A DNA stretch of 64,000 nt, from contig NZ_JAHHZF010000011.1 in the NCBI RefSeq assembly GCF_018729455.1, positions 62,001 to 126,000 of the forward strand, read 5' to 3'. The stretch comes from Prosthecodimorpha staleyi. Its GTDB lineage: Bacteria; Pseudomonadota; Alphaproteobacteria; Rhizobiales; Ancalomicrobiaceae. The notes under the pieces were generated by a model. It had not been told where the DNA came from. It did not search any database and was given only the letters and a program-made list of their open reading frames with translations. This document shows, piece by piece, positions 1 through 9,207 of this stretch. Every line of letters starts with the position of its first letter. The first letter of the stretch is position 1. Both the position numbers and the translations under genes were made by a program.

Positions 1-589
<589 letters not shown>

Positions 590-746
590 TTACGCGGATA
601 CCATCATTAAGGTTACCCAATCCGGTAAAAGCGACGTTAAGCGCCGGACCGGGCGATGACAGGCCGGGGCGGCGGAACGGCAGCGCCGGAGCGCCGGCGG
701 CAGGCGGCGGCTTTCCCCGGGGCCACGCCATTGCCAGGATCGCCCC

Positions 747-1811
747 ATGACGACGCGACCCGATTCGGCAGCCCTTCTCGCCTGGTACGACCGCCACCAT
801 CGCCGCCTGCCCTGGCGGATCGGCCCCGCCGACCGGGCGGCCGGGGCGAAGCCGGACCCCTATCGGATCTGGCTGTCGGAGATCATGCTGCAGCAGACCA
901 CCGTGACGGCGGTGAAACCCTATTTCGACGCCTTCCTGGCGCGCTGGCCGCAGGTCTCCGATCTGGCCGCCGCCGACGAGGCGGAGGTGATGAAGGCCTG
1001 GGCCGGGCTCGGCTACTATTCGCGCGCCCGCAACCTGAAGGCCTGCGCGGACGCCGTCGTCGAGCGGCATGGCGGACGGTTTCCGGACACCGAGGCGGCC
1101 CTGCTGACCCTGCCCGGGATCGGGGCCTATACGGCCGCGGCGATCGCGGCGATCGCCTTCGACCGGCCCGCGACCGTCGTCGACGGCAATGTCGAGCGTG
1201 TCGTGTCCCGCCTGTTCACGGTCGAGGAGCCGCTCCCCGACGCCAAGCCGGCCTTGAAGCGGCTTGCAGCGACGCTGACCCCTAAGCGGCGCGCGGGCGA
1301 CTTCGCGCAGGCCATGATGGATCTGGGCGCCACCCTGTGCACGCCGCGCAAGCCGAGCTGCGCACTCTGCCCCTGGTCAGACGCCTGTCTCGGCCGGGCC
1401 GCGGGGGCGCCGGAGACCTATCCGCGCAAGCGGGCGAAGGCCGAACGACCGACCCGGCGCGGCATCGCCTATGTGGCGATGCGGGCCGACGGAGCGGTTC
1501 TTCTCCGCCGCCGCCCCCCGAAAGGTCTGCTCGGCGGCATGAGCGAGGTGCCGTCGACCGACTGGACGCCGGCCGCGGCCCTGCCGGCGGAGAGCCCGCC
1601 CCTGCCCGGCAACTGGGCCGCCGCCGGCCGGATCGAACACACCTTCACGCATTTCCACCTGATCCTGGAGGTCCGGCTGGCGCGCCGGCCGGTCGGCGAC
1701 CCGGCCCCGGACGGCTACTGGTGGTCGACGGCTGCCGATCTCGCCGGCGAGGCGCTGCCGAGCGTGATGCGCAAGGTCGTCGACGCCGCCCAGAAGGCGT
1801 CCGGATCGTGA
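747..1811 (+). CDS. mutY: A/G-specific adenine glycosylase MutY
   Basis: Removes adenine mispaired with 8-oxoguanine. The 354-residue protein has the N-terminal EIMLQQT motif, a helix-hairpin-helix with catalytic Asp (LPGIGAYTAAAIAAIAFD, around residues 122-139), and a 4Fe-4S cluster motif C-x6-C-x2-C-x5-C around residues 198-214. The C-terminal third is NUDIX-like and recognises 8-oxoG. Length is normal for the family. The ATG at 747 has only a weak ribosome site. In many Rhizobiales mutY is close to ccrM, rnhB, DUF721, dsbA and smc; here these genes are spread over 26 kb. Confidence 0.96.
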   Translation: MTTRPDSAALLAWYDRHHRRLPWRIGPADRAAGAKPDPYRIWLSEIMLQQTTVTAVKPYFDAFLARWPQVSDLAAADEAEVMKAWAGLGYYSRARNLKACADAVVERHGGRFPDTEAALLTLPGIGAYTAAAIAAIAFDRPATVVDGNVERVVSRLFTVEEPLPDAKPALKRLAATLTPKRRAGDFAQAMMDLGATLCTPRKPSCALCPWSDACLGRAAGAPETYPRKRAKAERPTRRGIAYVAMRADGAVLLRRRPPKGLLGGMSEVPSTDWTPAAALPAESPPLPGNWAAAGRIEHTFTHFHLILEVRLARRPVGDPAPDGYWWSTAADLAGEALPSVMRKVVDAAQKASGS

Positions 1812-1912
1812 CAATCGGCCGGTTGCGCACAATTTGACGGATCGGCGGCAATCTTCCGTAACGGGAGGCAGTTACAAACGGACACAAGATCGACCGCCAA
1901 CCGGGTTGCCGC

Positions 1913-3028
1913 ATGTCCCGCAAAGTACTTCTCGCCGTTCCCGCCCTGACCGCCATCCTGACGCTTGCGGGGGCGAGCGCGGCTTCCGCGCAAACCTGGA
2001 TCGTCAATCAGAACCGGCAGAAGCCGGCCGACCTGACCACCGAGCAGCTGCGCGCGATTGCCCCGCTGCCGCTGCCCCGGGAGAGCAAGGGCGCCGGCGG
2101 CAAGGCGGCCGCCAAGGGCACGCCGCAGGTCTTTCCGGGCTTCGTGCCGGCCGAGGAACCGGCGCCGGCCGAGACGACGGCGCTGACGCCGCCGGCCGAT
2201 TGGGACGGACCGCTGATCCGCTACGAGGCTCAGACCGACGACAGCCGCTCGAAGGGATCCTCGGGCTATCCGTTCACCACCACGCGGGTGTTCCCGGACA
2301 CGGCCGTCTCGACCGCCCCCTACCGGATGGCCGGCAAGCTCCTGTTCCGGGACAGCGTGACCAACAGCTGGTACATGTGCTCGGCGGCGATCATCTCGTA
2401 TCGCCTCGTGCTGACCGCCGGCCATTGCGTCTACAACGCCACCGGCAAGCGCTTCTATACCGACTTCCGCTTCACGCCCGGCTACAATGCCACGCTCGGC
2501 ACCCAGCCCTACGGGCAGTGGACCTGGTCGGCGGTCTACACCACCCCGGCCTGGCAGAATGGCGGCGGCACGGTTCCGAACGTCTCCGACTTCGGCATCA
2601 TCGAGATCGCCAACCGGACCATCGGCGGCGTCTCGCGCACCATCGGCGGCTATCTCGGCTACTATGCCACCGCGACCGCCCGGCTCAACTACAACCACCT
2701 GACCGCGCTCGGCTATCCGGGCAACATCGACTCCGGCGGGCGGATGATCGCCAACCAGGGCGAGACGCGCCCGAACGGCTCGACCTCCGGCGTGATGGGC
2801 TCCTCGATGGCCGGCGGTTCGTCGGGCGGCCCCTGGATCGAGGATTTCGGCACGGTCGGCTCCGGCCAGTTGGTCGCCAATTCGGTCGCCAACCGGATCG
2901 TCGGCGTGACCTCCTACGGCCCCGCAGGCGGCCCGTCGCCCTATTTCTACCAGGGCTCCTCGATCCTCAACGCCGACTTCACCACCATGCGCACGACCGC
3001 CTGCGCCCGCCTCGCCGGCAACTGCTGA
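1913..3028 (+). CDS. Secreted trypsin-like serine protease (V8/glutamyl endopeptidase-like)
   Basis: Predicted exported serine endopeptidase of 371 residues. An N-terminal signal peptide ends near ASAASAQ. A Pro/Ala-rich spacer follows. The chymotrypsin-fold domain shows the His of the triad in LTAGHCVYN, a probable Asp in the stretch NVSDFGIIEIA, and the Ser in MAGGSSGGPW. Two cysteines near the C-terminus (TTACARLAGNC) may form a disulfide. It stands alone between mutY and a convergent amn, and a strong terminator follows. The substrate cannot be read from the sequence. Confidence 0.85.
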   Translation: MSRKVLLAVPALTAILTLAGASAASAQTWIVNQNRQKPADLTTEQLRAIAPLPLPRESKGAGGKAAAKGTPQVFPGFVPAEEPAPAETTALTPPADWDGPLIRYEAQTDDSRSKGSSGYPFTTTRVFPDTAVSTAPYRMAGKLLFRDSVTNSWYMCSAAIISYRLVLTAGHCVYNATGKRFYTDFRFTPGYNATLGTQPYGQWTWSAVYTTPAWQNGGGTVPNVSDFGIIEIANRTIGGVSRTIGGYLGYYATATARLNYNHLTALGYPGNIDSGGRMIANQGETRPNGSTSGVMGSSMAGGSSGGPWIEDFGTVGSGQLVANSVANRIVGVTSYGPAGGPSPYFYQGSSILNADFTTMRTTACARLAGNC

Positions 3029-3075
3029 CCGCGCGACCGGCCCGCCTCGCGTCTCAGGGGGCTGAACGAGACCGG

Positions 3076-3115
3076 AAGCCGCCGGCGCGTCAGACGCGGC
3101 CGGCGGCTTTTCTTT
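3076..3115 (+). terminator. Rho-independent terminator after the serine protease
   Basis: A perfect 10-bp stem (3076-3085 AAGCCGCCGG with 3100-3109 CCGGCGGCTT) encloses a 14-base loop and is followed by TTCTTT. It lies 48 bp after the protease stop and before the convergent amn gene. Confidence 0.8.
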
Positions 3116-3142
3116 GCCGCCGGTGGGCAGCCGCCGGGCCGC

Positions 3143-4618
3143 CTACTGGAAGGCGACCTCCTCGAAGCTGCGCAGCTTGCGCGAATGCAGCCGTTCCGAC
3201 GGCATGGCGCGCAGCTTGTCCATGGCGCGAATGCCGATGGCGAGGTGCTGGTTGACCTGCCGGCGATAGAATTCGCTGGCCATGCCGGGCAGCTTCAGTT
3301 CGCCGTGCAGCGGCTTGTCGGAGACACACAGCAGGGTGCCGTAGGGCACGCGGAAGCGGAAGCCGTTGGCCGCGATGGTGGCGGATTCCATATCGAGCGC
3401 GATGGCGCGCGACTGCGAGAAGCGGCGGACCGGCTCGGAATGGTCGCGCAGTTCCCAGTTCCGGTTGTCGATGGTGGCGACCGTGCCGGTGCGCATGATC
3501 GACTTCAGCTCCCAGCCGGTCAGCCCGGTCACTTCCGCGACCGATTCCTCCAGCGCCACCTGGATTTCCGACAGGGCCGGGATCGGCACCCAGACCGGCA
3601 GGTCGGCGTCGAGCACGTGATCCTCGCGCACATAGGCATGGGCGAGCACGTAGTCGCCGAGCTTCTGGGTGTTGCGCAGGCCGGCGCAGTGGCCGAGCAT
3701 CACCCAGGCATGCGGCCGCAGCACCGCGACATGGTCGGTGATGGTCTTCGCGTTGGACGGGCCGACGCCGATATTGATCATCGTGATGCCGGCATGGCCG
3801 GGCCGGACCAGATGGTAGGCCGGCATCTGCGGCAGCCGCGCCGGCGGATGCCCGCCCGACGGCGTCTCCGCGCCCGGCCGGGTGATCACATTGCCGGGCT
3901 CGACGAAGGCCTCGAAGACGCCGTCGCCGCTGGCCATGCGGGCGCGTGCGAGCGCGACGAACTCGTCGATATAGAACTGGTAGTTGGTGAACAGCACGAA
4001 ATTCTGGAAATGCTCCGGGTGCGTCGCCGTATAATGGGCGAGCCGGTGCAGCGAATAGTCGATGCGCGGCGCCGTGAAGGGGGCGAGCGGGGCGGGCGCA
4101 CCCGGCGCCAGCCGCTGCTCGCCATTGACGATGGCATCGTCGGTATTGGCGAGATCCGGCACGTCGAACACGTCGCGCAGGGGCCGGTCGAGCCGTGCGG
4201 CGCTTTCGAACGACAGCCCGGCATCGCCGGCGAGTGCGAAATGCAGCGGGATCGGCGTCTGCGATTCGCCGATGCCGACCGCCACGCCGTGATTGCGGAT
4301 GACCTGCCCGATCTGTTCGACCAGATAGCTGCGGAACAGGTCCGGCCGGGTGATCGTGGTCGCATAGGTGCCGGGGCCGTGGACGAAGCCGTAGGCAAGC
4401 CGGGAATCGAGCCGGGCATGGGTATCGGTGCCGACGCGGATCTCCGGATAGCAGGCCCTGACCCGCCCCGACGGCATCGCTCCGGACATCATCGCTGCGA
4501 AGCGCTCGGCCAGGAAGGCCGTGTTGCGACGATAGAGGGCCTCCAGCCGTTCGACGGCCGGTTCGGCGGCGGTGAAGTCCTCGAAGGCGATCGGCGGCGG
4601 CGAATCGACGCCCAGCAT
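3143..4618 (-). CDS. amn: AMP nucleosidase
   Basis: Hydrolyses AMP to adenine and ribose 5-phosphate, supplying adenine to purine salvage or catabolism. The protein has the N-terminal regulatory half (GPGTYATTITRPDLFRSYL) and the C-terminal nucleoside-phosphorylase-like half (NIGVGPSNAKTITDHVAVLRP and ALDMESATIAANG). I chose the ATG at 4618 because a GGAG lies 7 bases upstream and it gives 491 residues, close to the usual length; an upstream ATG at 4678 is open but has no such support. An HAD phosphatase lies upstream in the same direction. Adenine deaminase is encoded about 18 kb away. Confidence 0.93.
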   Translation of the reverse strand: MLGVDSPPPIAFEDFTAAEPAVERLEALYRRNTAFLAERFAAMMSGAMPSGRVRACYPEIRVGTDTHARLDSRLAYGFVHGPGTYATTITRPDLFRSYLVEQIGQVIRNHGVAVGIGESQTPIPLHFALAGDAGLSFESAARLDRPLRDVFDVPDLANTDDAIVNGEQRLAPGAPAPLAPFTAPRIDYSLHRLAHYTATHPEHFQNFVLFTNYQFYIDEFVALARARMASGDGVFEAFVEPGNVITRPGAETPSGGHPPARLPQMPAYHLVRPGHAGITMINIGVGPSNAKTITDHVAVLRPHAWVMLGHCAGLRNTQKLGDYVLAHAYVREDHVLDADLPVWVPIPALSEIQVALEESVAEVTGLTGWELKSIMRTGTVATIDNRNWELRDHSEPVRRFSQSRAIALDMESATIAANGFRFRVPYGTLLCVSDKPLHGELKLPGMASEFYRRQVNQHLAIGIRAMDKLRAMPSERLHSRKLRSFEEVAFQ

Positions 4619-4706
4619 GGCGGAACTCCGGATGGCTCGGACGGTCCGGACCATCGGCGCCGATCCGGCGGGGGTCAAGGGCCGCCCGGATGTCGGAGCC
4701 GGCCGA

Positions 4707-5375
4707 TCAGACGCCGAAATGGGCGGCGGCGATGCGCGGCAGGTCGCGCATGGCGGACAGCACCACCGCGGCGCCGGCCGCGCTCAGCCGGTCGGCCAGT
4801 TCGTCGTCGGCATGTCCGCCGCCGGTGAAGCCGATCACCGGCATGCCGGCCCGGCGCGCCGCCGTGACCCCGGCGACGGAATCCTCGACCACCAGGCAAT
4901 CGGCCGGATCGGCGCCCATCTGCGAGGCGGCGAGCAGAAAGACGTCCGGTGCCGGCTTGCCGCGCGCGCATTGGCTGGCCGAGAAGACATGCGGATCGAA
5001 CACTTCGAGCAGCCCGGTCGTGGTCAGGTTGCGGCGCAGGCCCTCGAGCTGGGTCGAGGAGGCGATGCAGCGCTTCAGCCCGAGGCCGGCGACCGCCTCG
5101 ACCGCGTCGTGGACGCCGTCGATCACCGTCAGTTCCTCGGCAAAACGCTTGTGCGAGACGGTCTTCATCTCCTCCAGGAAGCCCTCCGGCAGCGGCCGGC
5201 CGAGTTCCTGCTCGATCAGCGCCCAGATGTCCCGGTACGGGATGCCGGTGAAGCGGCGGGAGAATTCCGCCGGCGTGGTCGGTCGGCCGAGCCGGGTCAG
5301 GGCTTCCGCATCGATGGCCGAGGCGATGATCTCGGAATCGATCAGGGTGCCGTCGCAGTCGAAAATCACCAGCAT
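4707..5375 (-). CDS. HAD superfamily phosphatase (beta-phosphoglucomutase/phosphoglycolate phosphatase-like)
   Basis: A 222-residue haloacid dehalogenase-like hydrolase. Motif I is FDCDGTLIDSE with the nucleophile Asp, motif II is IASST, motif III is the Lys of GKPAPDVF, and motif IV is VVEDSVAGV. The cap is the small helical type seen in phosphosugar phosphatases. It lies 88 bp upstream of amn in the same direction, so it may act on ribose 5-phosphate or another sugar phosphate from nucleotide turnover; that is inference only. The substrate cannot be assigned from sequence. Confidence 0.85.
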   Translation of the reverse strand: MLVIFDCDGTLIDSEIIASAIDAEALTRLGRPTTPAEFSRRFTGIPYRDIWALIEQELGRPLPEGFLEEMKTVSHKRFAEELTVIDGVHDAVEAVAGLGLKRCIASSTQLEGLRRNLTTTGLLEVFDPHVFSASQCARGKPAPDVFLLAASQMGADPADCLVVEDSVAGVTAARRAGMPVIGFTGGGHADDELADRLSAAGAAVVLSAMRDLPRIAAAHFGV

Positions 5376-5463
5376 GTCGGTCGTCCGTCTCCAGGTCCGG
5401 CGCCGTCATAGCGCCTCGGGCGACGGAACGGAACGCCCGGGCGGACAGGCGAGCCCTGTCGGT

Positions 5464-5520
5464 CCCGCATTCGCATGGGACTCGGTCCCGCATTTGCGCG
5501 GCTCCCGTGCCGCATTTGCG
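5464..5520. promoter_or_regulatory. Three phased CCCGCATTYGC repeats, possible operators
   Basis: The words CCCGCATTCGC (5464), CCCGCATTTGC (5487) and GCCGCATTTGC (5509) recur every 22-23 bp, close to two helical turns. They sit between the divergent HAD gene and the ArsR-family regulator at 5674. This is the arrangement expected of operator copies for the adjacent regulator, but binding is inferred. Confidence 0.4.
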
Positions 5521-5673
5521 GGCGGGAACCGCACGGCGGGCTTCACGTCTGCGCCAGACGGCGGCTTCGGCGATTGAATCCGCGGGCGCGGCGAACCACA
5601 TTGGCGGTCGAGGCTCGGGCCCCGGGCCGCCTTTCCAGCGCGTGCCCGGCAGGCGCCCGAGAACGGACAGGAC

Positions 5674-6027
5674 ATGCGCCCACTCTCCCATCCGGTGATC
5701 GAAGACGTGACGCTTGCGGCCCTGCTGCATGCCCTGTCCGATCCGGTCCGCCTCGATATCGTGCTCTGCCTGTCGACGGCGGGCTGCGAGATGAACTGCA
5801 TCTCCTCGGCCAAGGAGCTGCAGGGCCTGTCCAAGTCCACGCTGTCGCATCACTTCCGCATTCTGCGCGAGGCCGGCCTGGTGCGCAGCGAACGGCGCGG
5901 CGTCGAACTGCTCAACCGCCTGCGTCTCGACGAGATCGAACGCCGTTTTCCCGGCGTGATTGCGAGCGTCCTGGCCGCCCGGCGCAGCGAAACGGTCTGT
6001 GTCCGCGGCCACGCCATTTCTGCCTGA
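5674..6027 (+). CDS. ArsR-family helix-turn-helix regulator
   Basis: A 117-residue winged-helix repressor-like protein. The opening LAALLHALSDPVRLDIVLCL and the recognition helix region LSKSTLSHHFRILREAGLVRSERRG are characteristic of the ArsR/SmtB fold. Three cysteines cluster at CLSTAGCEMNC in and after the first helices, which could be ligands or redox-sensitive, though the classical ELCVCDL metal site is absent. Three phased repeats lie about 150-210 bp upstream. The target and inducer are unknown; moaB follows after 101 bp in the same direction. Confidence 0.85.
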   Translation: MRPLSHPVIEDVTLAALLHALSDPVRLDIVLCLSTAGCEMNCISSAKELQGLSKSTLSHHFRILREAGLVRSERRGVELLNRLRLDEIERRFPGVIASVLAARRSETVCVRGHAISA

Positions 6028-6128
6028 CGGCAGATCGCGTCGGGCGGACCCGGCATCCTGCGGATTGGCGCCGGCCCGCCGCTGGCTTAGACCAGAACGG
6101 ACGCGGGACCGAGACGGAGCAAGCGAGC

Positions 6129-6698
6129 ATGTCGAGACTGGACGAAACCAAACCCTTCATTCCGGTCCGGATCGCGCTTCTGACCGTGTCCGACACCCGC
6201 ACGCTGGCCGACGACAAGTCGGGCAATCTGCTCGCCGAGCGCATCGCGACGGCCGGCCACGACCTCGCCGAGCGGGCGATCGTGCCGGACGATATCGACG
6301 AGATCCGGATGATCGTAGAGACCTGGATCGCCGAGGGGCGGATCGACGTGGTGATCACCACCGGCGGCACCGGCTTCACCGGTCGCGACGTGACGCCCGA
6401 GGCGGTCGAACCGCTGTTCGACAAGCGCATGGACGGCTTTTCGATCCTGTTCCACCGCCTGTCCTACGACAAGATCGGCACCTCCACGATCCAGTCGCGC
6501 GCCACCGCCGGGCTCGCCGGCCGCACCTTCATCTTCTGCCTGCCGGGCTCGCCGGGCGCCTGCCGGGACGCCTGGGACGGCATCCTGGCGGCGCAGTTCG
6601 ACTATCGCCACCAGCCGTGCAATTTCGTGGAGATCATGCCGCGGCTCGACGAGCATCTGAAGCGCGGCAAGCTGCGCGGCGCGCCCGTCCCGGGCTGA
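6129..6698 (+). CDS. moaB: Molybdenum cofactor biosynthesis protein B (MoaB/MogA family)
   Basis: Adenylates molybdopterin before metal insertion in molybdenum cofactor assembly. The 189-residue protein has the family signature TTGGTGFTGRDVTPEAV around residues 77-93 and LPGSPGACRDAWD near residue 140. The start ATG at 6129 gives the normal N-terminus. A molybdenum enzyme, xanthine dehydrogenase, is encoded at the far end of the window, so the cofactor has at least one local client. No other Moco genes are nearby. Confidence 0.93.
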   Translation: MSRLDETKPFIPVRIALLTVSDTRTLADDKSGNLLAERIATAGHDLAERAIVPDDIDEIRMIVETWIAEGRIDVVITTGGTGFTGRDVTPEAVEPLFDKRMDGFSILFHRLSYDKIGTSTIQSRATAGLAGRTFIFCLPGSPGACRDAWDGILAAQFDYRHQPCNFVEIMPRLDEHLKRGKLRGAPVPG

Positions 6699-6775
6699 GG
6701 CCGGCCCGAACAGCCGCAGTGACCTCGCAACAGACGCAGGGTCATCGCAATCGGCACGGGCGCCGGGCGCAGCGA

Positions 6776-7447
6776 TCAGGCGCCCGTGGCGCGGATCGGG
6801 ACGCCGAGCGCGGCGAGCACGTGGCGGGCGATGGCACCGCCGGCCGGCAGGTCGCGGCCGTCGTGCCGGCTGGCGATCGCGACCGCGTTGGACCGGAGAA
6901 TATGGATCGACCGGCGACCGATTCGGCCGATCAGGTCGCGGTGGTCGCGGATCGGGGCGTGCCGGCGCGCCGTGTCCCAGGCCCGCCGGCTCAGGATCAG
7001 CCCCTGCTCGGGCAGCGGCAGCCCGAAGACCGAACTGGCCACCCCGACGGTGCCCTCCGCGACACGCGCGCGCCAGCCGAAGGCATCGAAGGCCAGACGG
7101 AACGCCGCCGCCTCGCCGGCCGCGCCGTTGCGCTCGGCCCGCTCGGCAAAAGCCATCACCTCGCGGAACCACTCGCCTTCGAGCAGCACGTTGGGCGGCA
7201 GGATCATCAGCCAGGGCGCGCGGCGCGCGATGGCGACGCCCTGACCGACGCGCTCGCCCCAGGGCCCAGGATGCTGCAGCAGCGTGCAGCCGGCCGCCTC
7301 GGCGACCTTCTCGGTCCCGTCGCGCGACCCGCCGTCGACCACGACGACTTCGCGAATGGCTCCCTCCGCGGCTGCCGGGACCAGCGAGGCCAGCGTGCGC
7401 AGGAGACCTTCTTCGGCATTGAGGGTCGGGATGACCACGGAAAGCAT
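6776..7447 (-). CDS. Family 2 glycosyltransferase
   Basis: A 223-residue GT-A-fold protein. It opens with LSVVIPTLNAEEGLLRTL, has the nucleotide-sugar region VVVVDGGSRDGTEKV, and lacks obvious membrane helices. The usual DxD is replaced near residues 82-85 by LPPN, so catalysis or metal use may differ from the standard family. It converges on moaB and diverges from the radical SAM gene. The product it helps to make is unknown. Confidence 0.78.
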   Translation of the reverse strand: MLSVVIPTLNAEEGLLRTLASLVPAAAEGAIREVVVVDGGSRDGTEKVAEAAGCTLLQHPGPWGERVGQGVAIARRAPWLMILPPNVLLEGEWFREVMAFAERAERNGAAGEAAAFRLAFDAFGWRARVAEGTVGVASSVFGLPLPEQGLILSRRAWDTARRHAPIRDHRDLIGRIGRRSIHILRSNAVAIASRHDGRDLPAGGAIARHVLAALGVPIRATGA

Positions 7448-7518
7448 GGCAATGTCATAACAGGTCAGCCATGCTGTCGGGAGTCGCCCATGAGGCTATC
7501 TGTCGAATTTTCGTGAAT

Positions 7519-7533
7519 GTTCTTGATTTGTTC
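7519..7533 (+). promoter_or_regulatory. LexA (SOS) box GTTC-N7-GTTC
   Basis: The sequence GTTCTTGATTTGTTC is an exact match to the alphaproteobacterial LexA consensus GTTC-N7-GTTC. It ends 24 bp before the ATG of the radical SAM gene at 7558. A TTGATT overlapping the box (7523-7528) could serve as a -35 element. Damage-inducible control of the downstream gene is inferred. Confidence 0.65.
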
Positions 7534-7557
7534 AGTGCCGCTTGGTAGCTTTTTGCC

Positions 7558-8805
7558 ATGGCCCCGCTTCGAAACATTCAAAACTCGGCTCCGGATGTGC
7601 CTGTCGGGCGCATCTCGCGCCGCGGTGCCGTCCGGCGGGCGGTAGCCGATGGTGGGATGGCGGGGGCGCCGGACGAGATGTTCGAGCCGTCGCCCGAGGA
7701 GGTGTTCGAGCCGGCACCGGAGGAGATCGGCGTCCGGATCGATGCCGAGCGGCGGCGCGGCCGGGGTGCGGTGACCAATGCCAGCGGGCGCTACGAAACG
7801 GAAGTGCGGGTCGCCGTCGACGACGGCTGGGACAGCCTCGACGACCTGCCGCCGCTGAAGACCGAGGTCCAGGTCGAGAAGCCGAAGCGGATCATCACGC
7901 GCAACCAGTCGCCGGACATCTCCTTCGACCGCTCGATCAACCCCTATCGCGGCTGCGAGCACGGCTGCGTCTACTGCTTCGCCCGGCCGACCCACGCCTA
8001 TATGGGCCTGTCGCCGGGGCTCGATTTCGAAACCAGATTGTTCGTCAAGCCGAATGCGGCGGCGATGCTGGAGCGCGAGTTGGGTGAGCCCGGCTACCAG
8101 TGCCGCACCATCGCGATCGGCACCAACACCGACCCCTACCAGCCGATCGAGAAGACGCACCGGATCATGCGCGAGGTGCTGGAGGTGCTGGAACGGACCA
8201 ACCACCCGGTCGCGATCGTGACCAAGTCGCACCTGGTCACGCGCGACAAGGACATTCTCGGCCGGATGGGGGCCAAGGGCCTCGCCAAGGTGGCGCTCTC
8301 GGTGACCACGCTCGACGGCCGGCTCGCCCGCGCCATGGAGCCGCGCGCCGCCAGTCCGCGCCGCCGGCTCGATGCGATCCGCGAATTGTCGGAGGCCGGC
8401 GTGCCGACCGCCGTGATGGTCGCGCCGATCATCCCGGCGCTGACCGACCACGAGATCGAGCGCATCCTGGATGCCGCCCAGGCGGCCGGGGCGCGCGAGG
8501 CCGGCTATGTGCTGCTGCGCCTGCCGCTCGAGGTCTCCGAGCTGTTCCGGCAATGGCTGCTGGTCAACCGGCCGGACAGCTATCGCCATGTCATGTCGCT
8601 GATCCGGGCGATGCGCGACGGCAAGGACTACGATTCGACCTGGGGCAAGCGCATGCGCGGCGCCGGTCCCTATGCCTGGCAGATCGCCCGCCGCTTCGAA
8701 CTGCAGGTCAAGAAGCTCGGCCTGCAGAAGGGCGGCCGCACCCGGCTCAGGGCCGACCTGTTCGAGCCGCCGGTCGGACGCGGGGTGCAGCTGAGCCTGT
8801 TCTAG
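7558..8805 (+). CDS. PA0069-family (SplB-like) radical SAM protein
   Basis: A 415-residue radical SAM enzyme related to spore photoproduct lyase. The cluster motif CEHGCVYC (C-x3-C-x2-C) lies near residues 132-139 and is preceded by SFDRSINPYRG; GTNTDPYQPIEK follows. The N-terminus carries an extra acidic stretch with a doubled FEPSPEE/FEPAPEE word. No ribosome site precedes the ATG at 7558, so an internal start such as the ATG at 7657 (MAGAPDE) is possible. A LexA box sits in the promoter, which suits a DNA-repair role, but the substrate of this subfamily is not known to me. Confidence 0.85.
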   Translation: MAPLRNIQNSAPDVPVGRISRRGAVRRAVADGGMAGAPDEMFEPSPEEVFEPAPEEIGVRIDAERRRGRGAVTNASGRYETEVRVAVDDGWDSLDDLPPLKTEVQVEKPKRIITRNQSPDISFDRSINPYRGCEHGCVYCFARPTHAYMGLSPGLDFETRLFVKPNAAAMLERELGEPGYQCRTIAIGTNTDPYQPIEKTHRIMREVLEVLERTNHPVAIVTKSHLVTRDKDILGRMGAKGLAKVALSVTTLDGRLARAMEPRAASPRRRLDAIRELSEAGVPTAVMVAPIIPALTDHEIERILDAAQAAGAREAGYVLLRLPLEVSELFRQWLLVNRPDSYRHVMSLIRAMRDGKDYDSTWGKRMRGAGPYAWQIARRFELQVKKLGLQKGGRTRLRADLFEPPVGRGVQLSLF

Positions 8806-8893
8806 AACCGGCTGCCGACGTGGAACCGGCGGCGGCGCAACGATCCCGGCCGGCGCCACGCCGTGCCGTTCAGCCGGCGCCGCCGAGAGACCG

Positions 8894-8954
8894 TCCTCCC
8901 GGTTCGCTGGTGCCGACCGATGGAGGATCCTCCCGGTTCGCCGGTGCCGACCGA
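8894..8954. repeat. 27-bp direct repeat, period 34, in the 8806-9207 intergenic region
   Basis: The word TCCTCCCGGTTCGC(T/C)GG followed by TGCCGACCGA occurs at 8894-8920 and 8928-8954 with one mismatch. A degraded third copy may follow near 8966. Further on, CGTATCGAAACGGC and CGTATCGGAACGGC form a short 17-bp-period repeat near 9121-9151. The 402-bp gap between the radical SAM and VOC genes holds no supportable gene. Confidence 0.6.
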
Positions 8955-9207
8955 CAGAAAGCCGGGCCGGTTCGCCGGGACGGTCCCGGGTCGTCCCGGA
9001 CGGAGCGGCGGCACGGCGGGACCGGATGGCGGCAACCGGCGGGAGCGGAGGCGGGTGTCGCCGTCGCCCGGCGCCCGCGCGCCAGCACCGTACGCGCCAG
9101 CAGCCGTACGGGCCGGCCCCCGTATCGAAACGGCAGCCGTATCGGAACGGCTTCGGCATTGAGACAGAGGCCCGGATCGGACGGGCAACGGTTGGCAGGA
9201 GACGGAC

